NCBI GenBank assembly: GCA_020796225.1
Contig: CM036753.1
Location: 8,512,501-8,576,500, forward strand
Length of the DNA stretch: 64,000 nucleotides
Direction: 5' to 3'
Source: Arion vulgaris
Lineage: Eukaryota; Mollusca; Gastropoda; Stylommatophora; Arionidae
Below, one piece after another: positions 35,478 to 46,982 of this stretch. The notes beneath the pieces were generated by a model that ran no database searches, was not told the origin of the DNA, and saw only the letters and a program-made list of their open reading frames with translations. A program made the position numbers and the translations under genes. Each line of letters opens with the position of its first letter. Position 1 is the first letter of the stretch.

Positions 35478-36274
35478 AAACAAGCAGTTAATTGCGCTAA
35501 ATTATCGTGTTTGTAATATCACTCTATAATGTGCTGTTTTGTTCAGGAGAAGGGGGGTTTAGGTTACAGGTGACCAGGGTTCAAAGGGTTAATTCAGCAA
35601 TCACTCAGTTACTAATTACATTTCCTCTTTGCCTACACCTCTGAGACAATCAAAATCTTGACAACAATGTATTATTTTCTCAATAGTTTTATTGTTATCT
35701 ATTAGCAAGTAAAAATAGAATTTCTAAAATAGTAAACAACATCTAGCTATAAAAATATTAAACTTTGTGTTTACTTTGATAAATATCATGACTGATACTA
35801 ATAATATTGTCCCTGGATTTGCACGCATCACAAATTTTAAATTGTGCTTATAAGCGCAAATAGTGAAGTCAACAATATGCTACGCTAGTAAACATGTGCA
35901 CTAGTAAACATGTTCTGGGATTCCAAGCCAAATTGGGCCAATAAGTTTTTCGACTTACACATGGTAGGACTACAGGTTTCATGATTCCTTACTAGAGGAT
36001 ATAAATGACAAGTACCTCAGAAGATGGAGTAAAGCTTGTCTGAATGAAGGACACTGATGATAAGGAAAGCTAGTCTTCGCGCAAAATCAGACATAGTTCC
36101 ATATTAGACACACTGACTACGTAGTCTGAATTCATAGCAGGCTGATGGAAACAAAAATGGTGCTTATTCTGGTATAAGAGAATCACTGAAACTTCTAGAA
36201 AGCTAAATTGAAATTTGATATATCTTCTGGACTAATTAAACCAGCATGTAAAGGTTAATTAAGAGTTACTTTTC
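34601..36274. other. Downstream flank of the OTU gene
   Basis: It probably contains the OTU 3' UTR on the right. A minus-strand AATAAA lies at 35688-35693, about 590 bases past the stop. The opposite 80- and 68-codon frames at 34703-34947 mirror each other; the region reads like another diverged LINE tail on the minus strand (AGCCATTACAACCACAACAG). Confidence 0.3.
35449..35472. repeat. TA microsatellite
   Basis: A short pure (AT)n run between two anonymous AT-rich stretches. Confidence 0.7.
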
Positions 36275-39200
36275 CTAAAATGTACCAACTTCACCTAACA
36301 CCGGTTGTGGTAAAAAACAGTTACAGCCACCAAGGTGTGGCCACACGTCATAATGATTTCCATTTGTATTACACAGAGTCATATAACACTGATGACTTGG
36401 TAAACTGCTATGTGTTTCTTCTAGTGGGAAAACAGGTTTGAACAGCAGCCAGGAGTAGTTTTCATTCAGATGATCTGGAGTTAGCAAGAAGACATCCCTT
36501 TGTAATAGCGTTGCTGCAGCATATATTTCACAAGTGGTGGCCCAGTAGTGATCTTCTGACATCAATTTGACATGCTCCTGTTGAAGACAATATTTTAACA
36601 AATTATTTTGTACATATCTAGTTTAAACTGTACTAATAAATAAAAAAAGAAAGTTAAAAGAATTGTCAATGGTTACTAAACTGACGACATTGTACTCCGG
36701 ACAGACCCATAGGTGCTCAGTCTCCCCAACAGATATCGAAGAGCATGCATACTGATGGTTCCCATGCTCACTGATTAAACACACCTCTCACTCTGCTCCT
36801 CAGGCATCCAGTAAGTTAAAAGAAAGAAACTACATGTAGGCTACTGATGAATTAAAAAGGGTGAAGCAACAAAATAAAAACAGCTGAGCATACTACAGGT
36901 AAAATATTAAAATCTTGCTAATAATTAGAAGAGGATATGAAGAACAAGAGTATACTATAAATACGGAACAAATAGAAAGCATGCTCCAAAGATCTTGACG
37001 TAAACTTAAGAAAGCAATAAAATTAGTAGTATAAAAGAATATTATAGTAAAAAGCATAATTTTAAGTATAAACACAACAGTGACCTAAACTTGTCATGTT
37101 ATGTAAGCTTGGAAGAAACATCACTGATTCTGCTTTAAACAAAATGGTAGGTTAGGAAAAGATTCATATAACAAAGAAGTGTTCAACAGGTGCATATAGC
37201 GATAAAGGAAAGATGCTCCAGCTAGATATGGTACATGTTCTGAAATTCTTCAGAGACCATCATGAAACTGCCAAGCAGTTGGCTCCAGAGGTAAGATGAA
37301 GGAGGTGCAACCAAAGACAACACAGAGAAGAGCAGCGAAGGAGTAGATGCACAGTGTGGGTTAGTCATGGGTTCCCTGTAAGCGGTGCCACTGACCGAGC
37401 ACAATGGAGAGATTGTGTTGTTGTCCAACAGAGCATCACCAGACACACTTGCGTGCTGGCCACTGATCATCTATGTGCAGGTAAAAATGAGGCATATGAT
37501 CGTGCGTAATTTAGATACTATCTGTAAAGAAAATATCAAAATGGAGATGTTAGGGAACTGTGTGGAAGCGTTACTTTTAAAACAATGAAAAGTGATATAT
37601 CAATCAACATACCTGAACATCCTCCTTGTCAACAAATGGTGCAAACTTTGCTTTGTTAGTTGCAATAATATCAACGATCAAACTCCGAATAGTTTTGTGA
37701 TATTTTTCACTACCATAAAGTCCTTTACTCAGAGCTCTGAAAAAGCAGTTACCATCTCCTTTGATATAATCAATTTTTCTCTTCTCTGGTGCCAACTTGA
37801 CCTTCAATACATCATATATTGGGTAACTGGGGGGATGATTAATCTCACGCTCATCAAATTCATTATCAGCATTTCCATCAAATGATGTATGAATACTACT
37901 TATGCTTGGATCGCTAGTACAGATCATGCTTAAATGATCAATATCTTCTGCAGCAGCAGGCACATTGGTTGAGCTACTAGAAGTAGGATCATATAGACCT
38001 TTTTTTCCAGAACTATTGTTATTTGAGTTTGGTTTCTCTTTAGATGTTGGAGTATGTGAGGATTCCAAATGGTGCACCGGTACAGATTTCCACAAATCCA
38101 TCTCTTTCTCACAAAACCCATTTTCTGCAGAATATGTCCATAAATTGTGTATGGAATCAAAATGAGGAAAACCGTCCTCATCAAATGACCTGACAGTGCT
38201 GGCTGTTAGAGATTTAGGTGATGTTGCTTTATTCTTTGTATCTGATGTAGCTTTGTGCAGACTTATATGATGGTCTTTTGGGGGCTTTGATTGCACCAAT
38301 GATGACTGGTATGAAGACGCAAAGTCAGTCAATTTTGGAATATGATCACCAGAAGATAATGGGTAAGCTTTTCTACCAGTTTCAACATTTTTTGGAGATC
38401 CATTCAAGAGTCGAAATCTGATGTTTTTATCATCCTGGTATCTCTCTGGATAATGTTCAACTTTGATGGGAATAACGTTGACACTTGAAGACAAGTGCTG
38501 TTCCTCATAAAAATCACTTTTTTCTAAAGATAAATGTGGACTTGTAACATCATAGCTGTAGTTTCGACCACGTCTGATGCCATTGTATAGTGAAGGAAAC
38601 ATTGAATCAAATACTTTAGTATCAAGCTCCATGTCTGAAAAACAATTAAGGAAATAAATAAAGTTCAAAATGATAATAAAAATACTTATTTACTACTTGA
38701 ACAGAAAGTACAGCATGGTATAGAATTTCCTTTGCAGAACATCTCTCTCATCACAGCCAGCATGAAATAACTGAGATATCTATCCAGTTCCCCCACCTCC
38801 TCCAACTTCATGTTAATGGTTTCAATAATGTCTTGTTCCCACCATCATCTTGGTCAACCCCTGCCTTGTCTTCCAGGAACCATAATCTCTGGAGTGGAAG
38901 TAATGTGTTCATCTTTTGTTCAAAGGTACTCAGTTTGTTCCCCACATGGAGCGATCAGATTATTTTTCTAGAAATTCCTGTTCTCATTGTAGGTGAGATC
39001 AAGTTCCTAGTCTTATCGGAGGACCAAAACATGTAGGACCTGTGTTCACATTGAGCACTTAAAAGAACAGTGAACAGTTGAAAATTGGTAAGAGTAGGCT
39101 ACCAGGAGGTGGCGTCTGTGGATTAGGGGTTAGTGACTCGGTCTATTAACACCAACGTTCTGAGTTCGAATCATGCTGCGGACAGTTTGGTTGCAAATTG

Positions 39201-40995
39201 TTTGCGTGGATTTTAACAAAGGACGATGGCACCACCGTTCAGAAAGCAATGGCAAACTACTGAACGTAATAATGCCTAGAAAAATCACAAACAGCGTTAA
39301 AAGATGGGGTCGATTCGCAAGGATATGCAATTAACTTTTTTTTAGGCTACCAGGGCAAAATTAATTAAAATAATACTACACAAACTTTCACTATCTTCAA
39401 AATTACATCTGAAGACACTCGCTGGTGCTACAGAGTGAATGGAACTGCCACTGAGATCTTCCTGTGTAAGAAAGATATGGAAAACAGATGGCTATTCATC
39501 AAAGTGCAGTGATGATGGTCCAATCAATCAAGGAAAACCTTTCTGTGTGTATCACTAATTCATGAGAGTGCTCTGTTGATTATAAGCAATGTTTTTAGCG
39601 TTTGGTAGTCTTTAATGTTAGATTGTTGTCCTTTTGTGTTTTATTTGTTAGCTGAACTTAGCTCTATGCCTCAACTTGAAGACAAGTACACTATGGCATT
39701 GATTATCTTTAGTTATCGGTTACTGAACTGAAGTCACAGCACCATGCCAGACCCATAGGTGCTCAGTCTTCCCAAACAGATGTTGAAGGGTATACATACT
39801 GATGGTTCCTGTGGCTCACTGGTTAAACACACATCTCTCTCTGTCCCTCAAGCATCCATCTCAACTTAGTACTTGTACACTTAAATCGCTGGATAGATGC
39901 AATGTCAGTTTTAGTGTCCTCATCCAACAGTTGGTCGTCAAGTAACCAAAGAACATCACCCTTATCTAAACTCCCCAACAATCGGTGTTTTCAATGCAAG
40001 ACTCACTCTGAGCACTCTCTCATTGCCGGGAGCAACCACATGCCAAGGACAGTAGATTATCTTGTACGTTATATGTTACATAGGGCCTGCAAGTAATTTC
40101 TCCATACTGCTCTATCCTGGGCAACTCGCTCAATCTCCTCCATGAAACTGAGATTGATATTTCTTGCCTCTCTCAGCAAAGTTCGTTTCAGGGTCTCCCT
40201 AGGTCGTCCTCTCTTTCTTGAACCCTTTGCATCCGACTTCAATGCCGCTTTGATATTTGTTAATCATTTCTCCTCAAGATGTGTCCAACATATCTCCATC
40301 TTCTCTTTCCTATAACAGTTGTCACTAGTGGTTGACCAGACATATCTCTGATTTCATCACTTCTCCTGAATCCGTTCCATTTTCTATTCATTATTTTTCG
40401 CAGACATCTATTTTCAAATGCATTCAACTTGCTTTCTATATCTTTAGTCATTTTCCAACTCTCGCTGGCATATGTTAGGATTGATACAACATTTGAATTG
40501 AAAATTCGTCATTTAGTTTTAATACTATATAACTTTTGGGAAAAAAAAACGTGGAAGACCAAAGACCACTCTTCGAAGAACCATCCAACAAGAAAGTAAA
40601 CTATTGGGATGTAAAACCATACAAGATCTCCAACTGCTAGCAAAGAACCGTATCACATGGAGATCTAAAACCTCTGCCCTATGTGCCACCTTTGGCACGA
40701 AAGGAACAAACTAACTAACTATATAACTTGCAGTTACATATTTTATTTAGACTTTTAAAAGCTGATGTTACTTTGAGTGAAGTGAATTCGTAGCATAATT
40801 GACTATAACATAATCACGAAATACTATCTATGCGCAAATAAAATTCTTACCTTTGTTCACAAAAATATCATCATCAAATAATGAACTTGAATGTACAATG
40901 AACGGAGATAATCTTTCTACTACAGTATGCGTATGTTGTTGGTTTGGACGTAAAATCTGATTCTCGAACGGCTTCCTTCGTTCAACTGTAACCAT
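36275..40995 (-). CDS. OTU-domain cysteine protease (deubiquitinase-like), three exons, 489 aa
   Basis: Exons on the minus strand are 40995-40851, 38634-37613 and 36577-36275; 145+1022+303 nt give 489 codons plus a TAG stop. Exon 1 ends in a GTAAG donor; exon 2 follows a pyrimidine-rich stretch ending TTTTTCAG and ends CAG|GTATG; exon 3 follows CAACAG. Splice phases agree (phase 1, then phase 0). The ATG at 40995 is the first after an in-frame TAA. Residues 1-340 are Ser/Asp/His-rich and look disordered. The OTU domain starts near residue 335 with GDGNCFFRALS (Asp342, Cys345) and continues into exon 3 with WATTCEIYAAATLL and the His464 motif NGNHYDVW, so the catalytic triad looks intact. OTU proteases cleave ubiquitin linkages. 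Orthology to a named OTUD gene is not evident. The OTU call is strong; the exon 1 start is good but rests on splice logic, not transcripts. Confidence 0.85.
36578..37612 (-). other. Intron 2 of the OTU gene
   Basis: This 1.0-kb phase-0 intron interrupts the OTU domain between Gln389 and Glu390. It carries one family E copy (36695-36805); the rest is AT-rich unique-looking sequence. The open frames inside it at 37222-37470 and 37385-37588 are on opposite strands and lack splice logic. Confidence 0.7.
36695..36805 (+). repeat. Family E copy in OTU intron 2
   Basis: AGACCCATAGGTGCTCAGTC, CCAACAGATATCGAAG, ATGCATACTGATGGTTCCCA and TCCTCAGGCATCCAG follow the family E order. Confidence 0.5.
38705..38960 (-). 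mobile_element. LINE 3' tail, diverged, in OTU intron 1
   Basis: CATCTCTCTCATCACAGCCAGC, CCACCTCCTCCAACTTC and TTGGTCAACCCCTGCCTTG match, in order, the minus-strand tails at 12350 and 26915. Confidence 0.45.
38985..39540 (+). repeat. Family D copy split by a SINE
   Basis: The left part (GGTGAGATCAAGTTCC, TGTAGGACCTGTGTTC) and right part (GATCTTCCTGTGTAAGAAAG, GTGATGATGGTCC) are one family D copy, interrupted by the family B SINE at 39107-39342. Confidence 0.6.
39107..39342 (+). mobile_element. tRNA-headed SINE, family B, inserted inside family D
   Basis: It is flanked by a perfect 12-base duplication TAGGCTACCAGG (39095-39106 and 39343-39354). The box B region reads GAGTTCGAATC. The body contains the conserved CGTTCAG/CTGAACG pair and ends in a T run. 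The interrupted host repeat resumes after the second duplication. Confidence 0.8.
39745..39870 (+). repeat. Family E copy in OTU intron 1
   Basis: AGACCCATAGGTGCTCAGTC, CATACTGATGGTTCCTGTGG, CTCACTGGTTAAACACACAT and CTCAAGCATCCATCTCAAC match family E. CTCACTGGTTAA resembles a pol III box A. Confidence 0.5.
40058..40535 (-). mobile_element. LINE 3' tail in OTU intron 1
   Basis: The minus strand reads MTKDIESKLNAFENRCLRKI, MNRKWNGFRRSDEIRDMSGQ, PLVTTVIGKRRWRYVGHILR, then QDRAVWRNYLQ-type sequence to the 3' end. It is very similar to the copy at 18433 and extends further 5'. Confidence 0.75.
40540..40715 (+). mobile_element. LINE 3' tail of a different family
   Basis: The plus frame RGRPKTTLRRTIQQESKLLG, CKTIQDLQLLAKNRITWRSK, TSALCATFGTKG followed by a stop is an ORF2 C-terminus. 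It abuts the opposite-strand tail at 40058-40535. Confidence 0.65.
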
Positions 40996-41400
40996 TCTCA
41001 ATGTGTTTGTGACTTATAATCAGAGAATGCACTGTGCGATGTTTCAATTCCAACACCAGTCTTACTCACGCGTCTATTTTCAGCAATCAGAATAATTCAT
41101 ACCGTTAAGAAGGTGGTTATAAAGCGTGAGATGAATGCGTGACTCACTAGTTACAAACGAAGAAACTGATGTCTAATTTATAAATACTGCCTTCCGGTAT
41201 ATCACCAACTTCCAAGTCATTCCAGAACTACCCAGCACTGAATATGGAAGTTGTTTACACATTTGCACGTTTTCATTGGCTGATAGGAAAAAATATATAT
41301 ATTACGTCATGTATTTTTGTGTGGTTCCCATTGACCTATTTATTTGTAAGTGGGCGTGACGAACTGACTCAGCACATCAACATTACATTCAGGTTTAAAA
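40996..41400 (-). promoter_or_regulatory. Candidate promoter and 5' UTR of the OTU gene
   Basis: This is the stretch directly upstream of the OTU start codon. Read on the minus strand it holds a CCAAT pentamer (41275-41279), a CRE-like ATGACGTAAT (41301-41310) and a GC-richer block at 41351-41360, about 280 to 365 bases before the ATG. No TATA box at a fixed distance was identified; the AT run at 41292-41302 is low complexity. Role inferred from position and motifs only. Confidence 0.35.
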
Positions 41401-41689
41401 TAGAGGATGATTCATAAGAAACTATGTGATTAGTTTTAAAATGGATTCCGCTTCAATTTTATAAGATCACTGTTAGTCATTACAGGACAAGGCAGACATG
41501 TACAAAACACGATCAGAGGCAGTGATTAAAAGTACGCAGAATGAGATGATGAAGAACAGAATCCATGGTAAAATACTTCATTGCAGTTAACTTTAAGATT
41601 TTTTTCAACGGATTGTATAAATACTATTGGTGTATTCTGATCCTTGATACCAGGTGTAATACAGTCTGAATATTTAATACTCTATAAAA

Positions 41690-42330
41690 TATAGACATGT
41701 AGGCGAAGATCAGAATACTAAGAGCATGCATATTCCCATTGACGAACTATGGGTGTGAAGCATGGGCATTTAACAATGCAGTGGACAAACATTTATGTGC
41801 TTTTTAACATTAAGTGTTACAGAAGAGTCCTCTGTATATCGTGAACAGATAATATAACAAAAAGATATATCCACAAAGAACTCAAAATCATCGAAAATTG
41901 GCTGATGGTTAAAAAAAACCCAGAACTTCTAATTTATGTTATGTTATGCGATCGACGTCATGGCACATTGGGCATTCCCATGCATGCTCTGTCCTCCGCT
42001 GCAGCAGCCATCCCAAAGTACATTTGCTCACCGTACCCATGAGAAGTTGATTACTATATCTTCTCTCTCTACCACAAAGACGACACTGTCTGGCATGTAG
42101 AGAGAGAGAAAGAACTTCTAAGTATTTTAGACATGCAACAAGACACGAAGGGTTGGATAAACCATCATGGAAGGAGGCATCCAGGCAAATAGGAGAAGAG
42201 GAAAACCAATGGAAAGATGGATTCAGAATGTAAATGATGATTTGAGCTGTATAGGAATGTGCGAGAGAGAAATTCCGATTGACTGCTGGGATGGCAAAGT
42301 TCTGCTCATGACAAACTGTTTAATGATGAT
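41690..42330 (+). mobile_element. LINE tail split by a ~180-bp insertion
   Basis: The left part reads IRILRACIFPLTNYGCEAWA FNNAVDK (reverse-transcriptase to connector region). The right part, over shifting frames, gives the GHATRHEG, IMEGGIQ and KRRRGKPMERWIQNVNDD-type blocks and ends DCWDGKVLLMTNCLMM. An insertion with 11-base direct repeats separates them. Confidence 0.65.
41933..42110. mobile_element. Unnamed short insertion with 11-base target duplication
   Basis: The direct repeats AGAACTTCTAA at 41922-41932 and 42111-42121 bracket about 178 bases that break a LINE frame. Read on the minus strand it starts in a TCTC run, contains TGCCAGACAGTGTCGTCTTT and GGCTGCTGCAGCGGAGGACA, and ends in (CATAA)n, as a SINE with a short simple tail would. 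No box A or B is obvious. Confidence 0.55.
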
Positions 42331-42854
42331 GTGAAAAGTTTAGTCACTGTTTCGGTCAACATTTACATGATATACGCAAACGTCCTTTGATCTCATTAGT
42401 ACTTATTTCAATGGGTCTGAATATTTTGGGAGCTAGTGATTTCCAGGTCACAGCCATCCGATCATGTGTCTCTGATGATCGATGTCGATTGGTTCTAGAA
42501 CGTTTTATATCTTTATATAGTATCTTCTCCATCATCATACTGGAAGTAGTTGTCCTGTACTCCGCACTTCGCTCTGCAGCAACCCTACTATGAGCATTAG
42601 CAAAGAAACCCCAGCCTGACTTCTCACCATCTCATCGGTATATACACCAACATCATCATCCCTTGTATTATCTTCATGTTGCCCAAATCTCTACATTCTC
42701 TTCCAAAACCTCTTGTGACCTCTTGGACTCTGCTTACAAGCATTCCTATGCCCTTCGATACTGTCTATTCTCGTGTTCCATTTTTTTATATGTATGTATT
42801 AATTACATATATTTTATTATTATTATTTTATACTTTTTTATTTTCTATTTTTAA

Positions 42855-43110
42855 AGTGAGAAACATAAAATGAAGTGGTTCGGTCACTTAATAAGAATGC
42901 AGCCGAGCTCCACGGCATACAGCTTCTAAACCGAACATCAGGAAAAAAGGCTAGAAAGACACCGAAAAGATGAACAGATGGTATAGCAGAATCCTGTCAA
43001 AAAACAAAAATAACTATCACCCAAGCCACCAGAACAGTGCAAGACACAAACAGAAAACCACGAGACTGGGGAACAACCCGGTAGTAGTGTGACGACAAAA
43101 GAAGAAGACA
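42855..43110 (+). mobile_element. LINE 3' tail, frameshifted
   Basis: RNIKWFGHLIRMQPSSTAY, then a frameshifted KKARKTPKR-W-DGIAESC region and ITITQATRTVQDTNRK DW match the ORF2 tail type of 19640-20320 and 56400-56760. Confidence 0.6.
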
Positions 43111-43224
43111 CTAATAGAGTAGCTGCTCTCCACACACACACAAAAAAAACCACTAAAATATGTACAATTCTTATCCATCATCTATATTTATAAAACATGT
43201 AAAAACTGCAACCCTCTACTAGTT

Positions 43225-43835
43225 TATTCTTTTTCTTTTCGATCGTTCTTCTCGGCCATTTTGATCATTCTTATTGTGATATATAAATAGCCTTTGCCAA
43301 GAACGGCTAGAAAGTTGCGCTCCCGTAGTCCCTACTGGTGTAGGACAAGCGCATCCGGTGCTTTTCCGCGTTTTCGGCATTCGGAAATGTTCGAGTCTGC
43401 CATGCCGGCAGTCAAACACTTTCCAGACATCGTGAGTACATTTCTCTTTAATGATCCGTTTATCGTCGTATATTTGGGCTTGGATCTACGCCAAAGAGCC
43501 TTTTGTATACTTTGCAACCTTTTGACTAAGCGCGGAATTCCTTTTTTGCATCGTAGGATGAGCACACTTTAATGATCTTTTTAACGCCGTATATTTTGGC
43601 TTCGATCTACGTCAAAGAGCATTTACTACTTTGCTATTTTTTTCTGACTGGGTGTGGTCGCTTCGGTTTAGGAATATTAACAACCCTTCTAGGACTAGTC
43701 AGTGGGACGGTCACATATCGACTGCTTCGTGTGTTCATTGCTCGTTAACGATCATTTATTGCCGTATATTTGGGCATTATGATCTTCGCCTAAGAGTATG
43801 TTCACACTATGCGCCCTTCTAACTATATGCGGTCG
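43225..43835 (+). repeat. Diverged family A followed by three ancient tandem copies of a related module
   Basis: 43225-43390 keeps the family A order (TTCTTTTTCTTTTCGATCG, GCCAAGAACGG, GTAGGACAAGCGCATCCG). Then a module recurs three times at about 43450, 43570 and 43748: ATGATC...CGTATATTTGGG...GATCTACGCCAAAGAG with changes. Confidence 0.45.
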
Positions 43836-44036
43836 TTCAGGATTTGGAACATGCTCAGCTATTAGGGACACATAAGCTTGTTATGCACCACAAAAAGTGT
43901 CGGCCTTCGCCAATGTTTGGATTTGGACGACCTGTCAAACCATTACATTGTCGGCCTTACTTTTCGGCCGCTGTGAGTTTATTCTGGAATAGTAACATTC
44001 TCAGCCTTTTCGAGACGCGTATCGGCACTTGACAAT

Positions 44037-44501
44037 TTGCAGTTTGATTTCTGCATTTTTCCCTGCCCCCGGGAAACACTGGACTGTGGCTGCACACAGA
44101 TAATCCAGAGGGTCGTTTCAAACGGCGCTGTGAACGTAACTGATAATTTTGTGCTCGCCACTATCACCCGCTCCAGTTCTTTCGGGGATGTTAGTTGTTA
44201 TTGCAACAGTACCTTGCTCGATTGTCCCAAAGAGGGCATTTTCGTTAGGCCCCAGAACGCTACTTTAGGATTTGCGCTGGGCCAACCTTACCCAATAGAT
44301 ATATTCAAGCTTGGCCTTCGATACAGAGTTTACAGCAATCTTTCCTTCTGTCATCACGATGCATTAAAGCGTTCTCAGAAACACTTGCCTAGAGCTGGCA
44401 ATTGTGTTGCGACCGTTGACTCGTTACACATCAATCTCATGGATTTTTGCCCCACAGCTGGCAATTATAGTGAGGCCATTGGCTCCGGAGAATCGTTATA
44501 A
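44037..44501 (+). other. 154-codon open frame of unknown status
   Basis: It lies in a GC-richer island (about 43.2-44.8 kb) next to ancient family A modules. It contains several Cys and N-glycosylation-like sites but no signal peptide or recognised domain. Probably a chance frame in an old repeat. Confidence 0.15.
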
Positions 44502-44845
44502 GATCTCGTACGCTGCTATTTCTTGCGTTTGCCGTGCATTTGAGCAGATGTTTGTCTGACATTGGCCAGGAGATGTATGCATTATGTTCAGGGTTTAGGA
44601 CCTGTGTTACGTTTCCGTGATTGCACTACTATCACTACCTTTAGCTCTCCTTCGATCCCTACCCGCTTAGCCAGACATGATCCTCTGTTTCCAGGGTCAC
44701 CACGTGGAGGTGGGATATGATCTTGATTAGTGCCAGCTCACTAATCCTGGCGCACCGTTGTCACTGTAACTGCGCCCCTGACCCCTGCCAGTTTCTATAA
44801 ACGAGCTATGTTGTGCAGATGACCAGTGCTTAATATATAATACTA

Positions 44846-45725
44846 GCTAATTAACCCGACTTCGCACGGATGAAAGTTGTTATTAATCCTTGATGAGGTA
44901 TTGAGTAAGCCTTTTCAAAAGATGTCATCTAATAGAATGAATTGTATATTCTCATATTTTTTAAGAACTGGTTTGAATCGGCTATGTCGTCGTTAAAAGA
45001 TTTTAACGGTTTGAGAGGTTCGTGTAATGCTTCACATCTAATCAAAGTAGCGTCTTCGCATTCTTCCTAATTATTTTAAAATTTATATAGCGTAGTTTGA
45101 AACAGAAAACTGAGGTTATAATGACATGAAAATTATACATTTTGCGCAAATCAACGCAAACGGAAAAACGCAACACAACTGACGGTGTATTTTTGTAAAT
45201 AAGATCGGAATTAGAAAGATCAAAAACGATTGCGTGTTTATTATACGATGCAAGTACCTCTGAAGACGACAAAGGACATGAAAATTATACGCAAGGTAAC
45301 TGATGGGTTTTGTGTGTGTGTGTGTGTAAAAATAATGTCCCCAATGAAGGAAAATATTGTTAAATTTATATGCCAGTGGTAACGTGGTGGCACGTTAAGG
45401 GACGCAATCATGCCTATGTTGTGGAGGCTATCTGGTAATTTTTGGATTATGTCCCTTTTCTTCAACGCGTGTCTGGATGTAACACATATGGGGGATTTAA
45501 ATGTCGGATCAGACATCAAGAATTCGATTTTATTTATTTTTAAAGCGAATATTGATCCGATTTCAAACTGTTTCTTTAGCTGACCTAAATTTACCCCGAA
45601 AAATATTTGCACGAAAAATATTTGCACGAAAAATATTTGCACGAAATATGGTGAATATTGGATGTAAACTGAGGCCGTGTATAGGCGGACAGCACATCTG
45701 ACACTAAGCATTATATAGTAGATAA
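44846..45725. mobile_element. Possible non-autonomous element with a CGACTTCGCACGG start
   Basis: It begins TACTAGCTAATTAACCCGAC followed by TTCGCACGG and ends near ATTATATAGTAGATAAC, a pairing of end motifs often seen in invertebrate interspersed elements. A 15-bp triple repeat (AAAAATATTTGCACG, 45598-45642) lies inside. The open frame at 45241-45885 on the minus strand is not recognised. Confidence 0.25.
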
Positions 45726-46982
45726 CAATGTAAATACCGCGAAAACGAAAATAAAGAGAAATTTTAAAAAAAAATCCAATTAAGTAAGCAAATGAAATTT
45801 TATAGGAAGTTCGAAATTTTGTATTCATGGAAATCATAATATCGCAGTACGGTGATTCCGAAAAGGACATTGTGTGAAAAATCAAAATAACAAGTCAAAC
45901 TTTTATCACGCTGAACAAAATCTGGAAAACAAACCTTTAAATATATAGAAGCAGTGTTCTGGTAGTGTTGTTATACTGTAGTTAGTGCTGGAAAATGATC
46001 CACAACATCACACACAGGTTGGAGACAATATTCTAAAATAAATGTTTAAGATGAATTCTGCAAAATTTCTGGTCAAATACAATATCAAATATATATCTAC
46101 CATATATATCTACCATCTTCATGTTATGTTTGAAACATGCGATTCCAATAAAAGATTTCTATTGTTGACGTTCTAATATCTTCTGTTAATTGTTTCCTAC
46201 GTCTGGCCACAATATTTCAACCGTTCTTCTTGATTTTTTTTGGGGGAAATCCTGGCCTTCTTTACCCATCCGCTTTCCAAATGAGAGCTGTCCAAGCAAA
46301 TGTTCCGACTGGCATACGACATATATGCTGAATCCACCTATATCTTAGTTTATTAATGATGGTCTCCAATGAGACATAGTTTGTTCGTTTTAAAAGCCCT
46401 TGACTAAAACCGAGGTTAGTAAAGATCTACAAACTCGTAAATAAAATATAGATGCACACGATGGTGCGTAGAAAGAAATGGAACCACTGACGATATGTAA
46501 TGAACGTGATGTACGTTAGTTACAGTAACAGATGACGTAGTAGTGGAAATGAACAAGAACGTTAAAAGTGAGAGGCCTGAGACGTGACGTGATTGAGCGG
46601 CCAAGAAAGATTTAGGTGTAAAACACATGACTGTTTAATTGAATCAAAGAGAGCAGGACAGTTAAAGAAGAATGTTAATAATCATGATTGTTTGAGAATA
46701 GTCTTCGAGGTGCATCAAGAATTATGCAGAAATCGTGAGAAGGAGAGAACTGCTTATGTAGTATAGCAGACCGTTATTGGAGGAAGGTAAGAATCTCATC
46801 AGATCAGTCAGACATGCAATTTGAATGAGAGTAACTCAAATATAATTGAAGATTTTCTGAGAAAAAGTAAGAAGAAATAATATAACGAAACTATGAAGAA
46901 CGAAGATAACTAGTCGCAACAACATATATTGGTTATCAGCTTTATAGAAGTGTTCTATGACTAGAGTCTCACGCACTAAGCC
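45726..46982. other. Anonymous stretch
   Basis: 46190-46400 has blocks (CCACAATATTTCAACCG, TTAATGATGGTCTCC) that may be a decayed minus-strand LINE tail. The rest is unrecognised. Confidence 0.3.

Larger units (their letters stand above)
38635..40850 (-). other. Intron 1 of the OTU gene, packed with transposon fragments
   Basis: The 2.2-kb intron between exons 1 and 2 contains, in window order, a LINE tail (38705-38960), a family D repeat split by a SINE (38985-39540), a family E copy (39745-39870), a LINE tail on the minus strand (40058-40535) and a different LINE tail on the plus strand (40540-40715). GT donor and AG acceptor are both present at the ends. Confidence 0.7.

Noticed and set aside
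44037..44501. 154-codon frame as a secreted Cys-rich protein
   Set aside because: No signal peptide, no splice context and it lies next to ancient repeats; kept only as an open frame of unknown status.
45241..45885. 214-codon minus-strand frame
   Set aside because: It lacks a recognisable domain, includes a GT microsatellite (THTHTQ) and a 15-bp triple repeat, and lies in a probable non-autonomous element.
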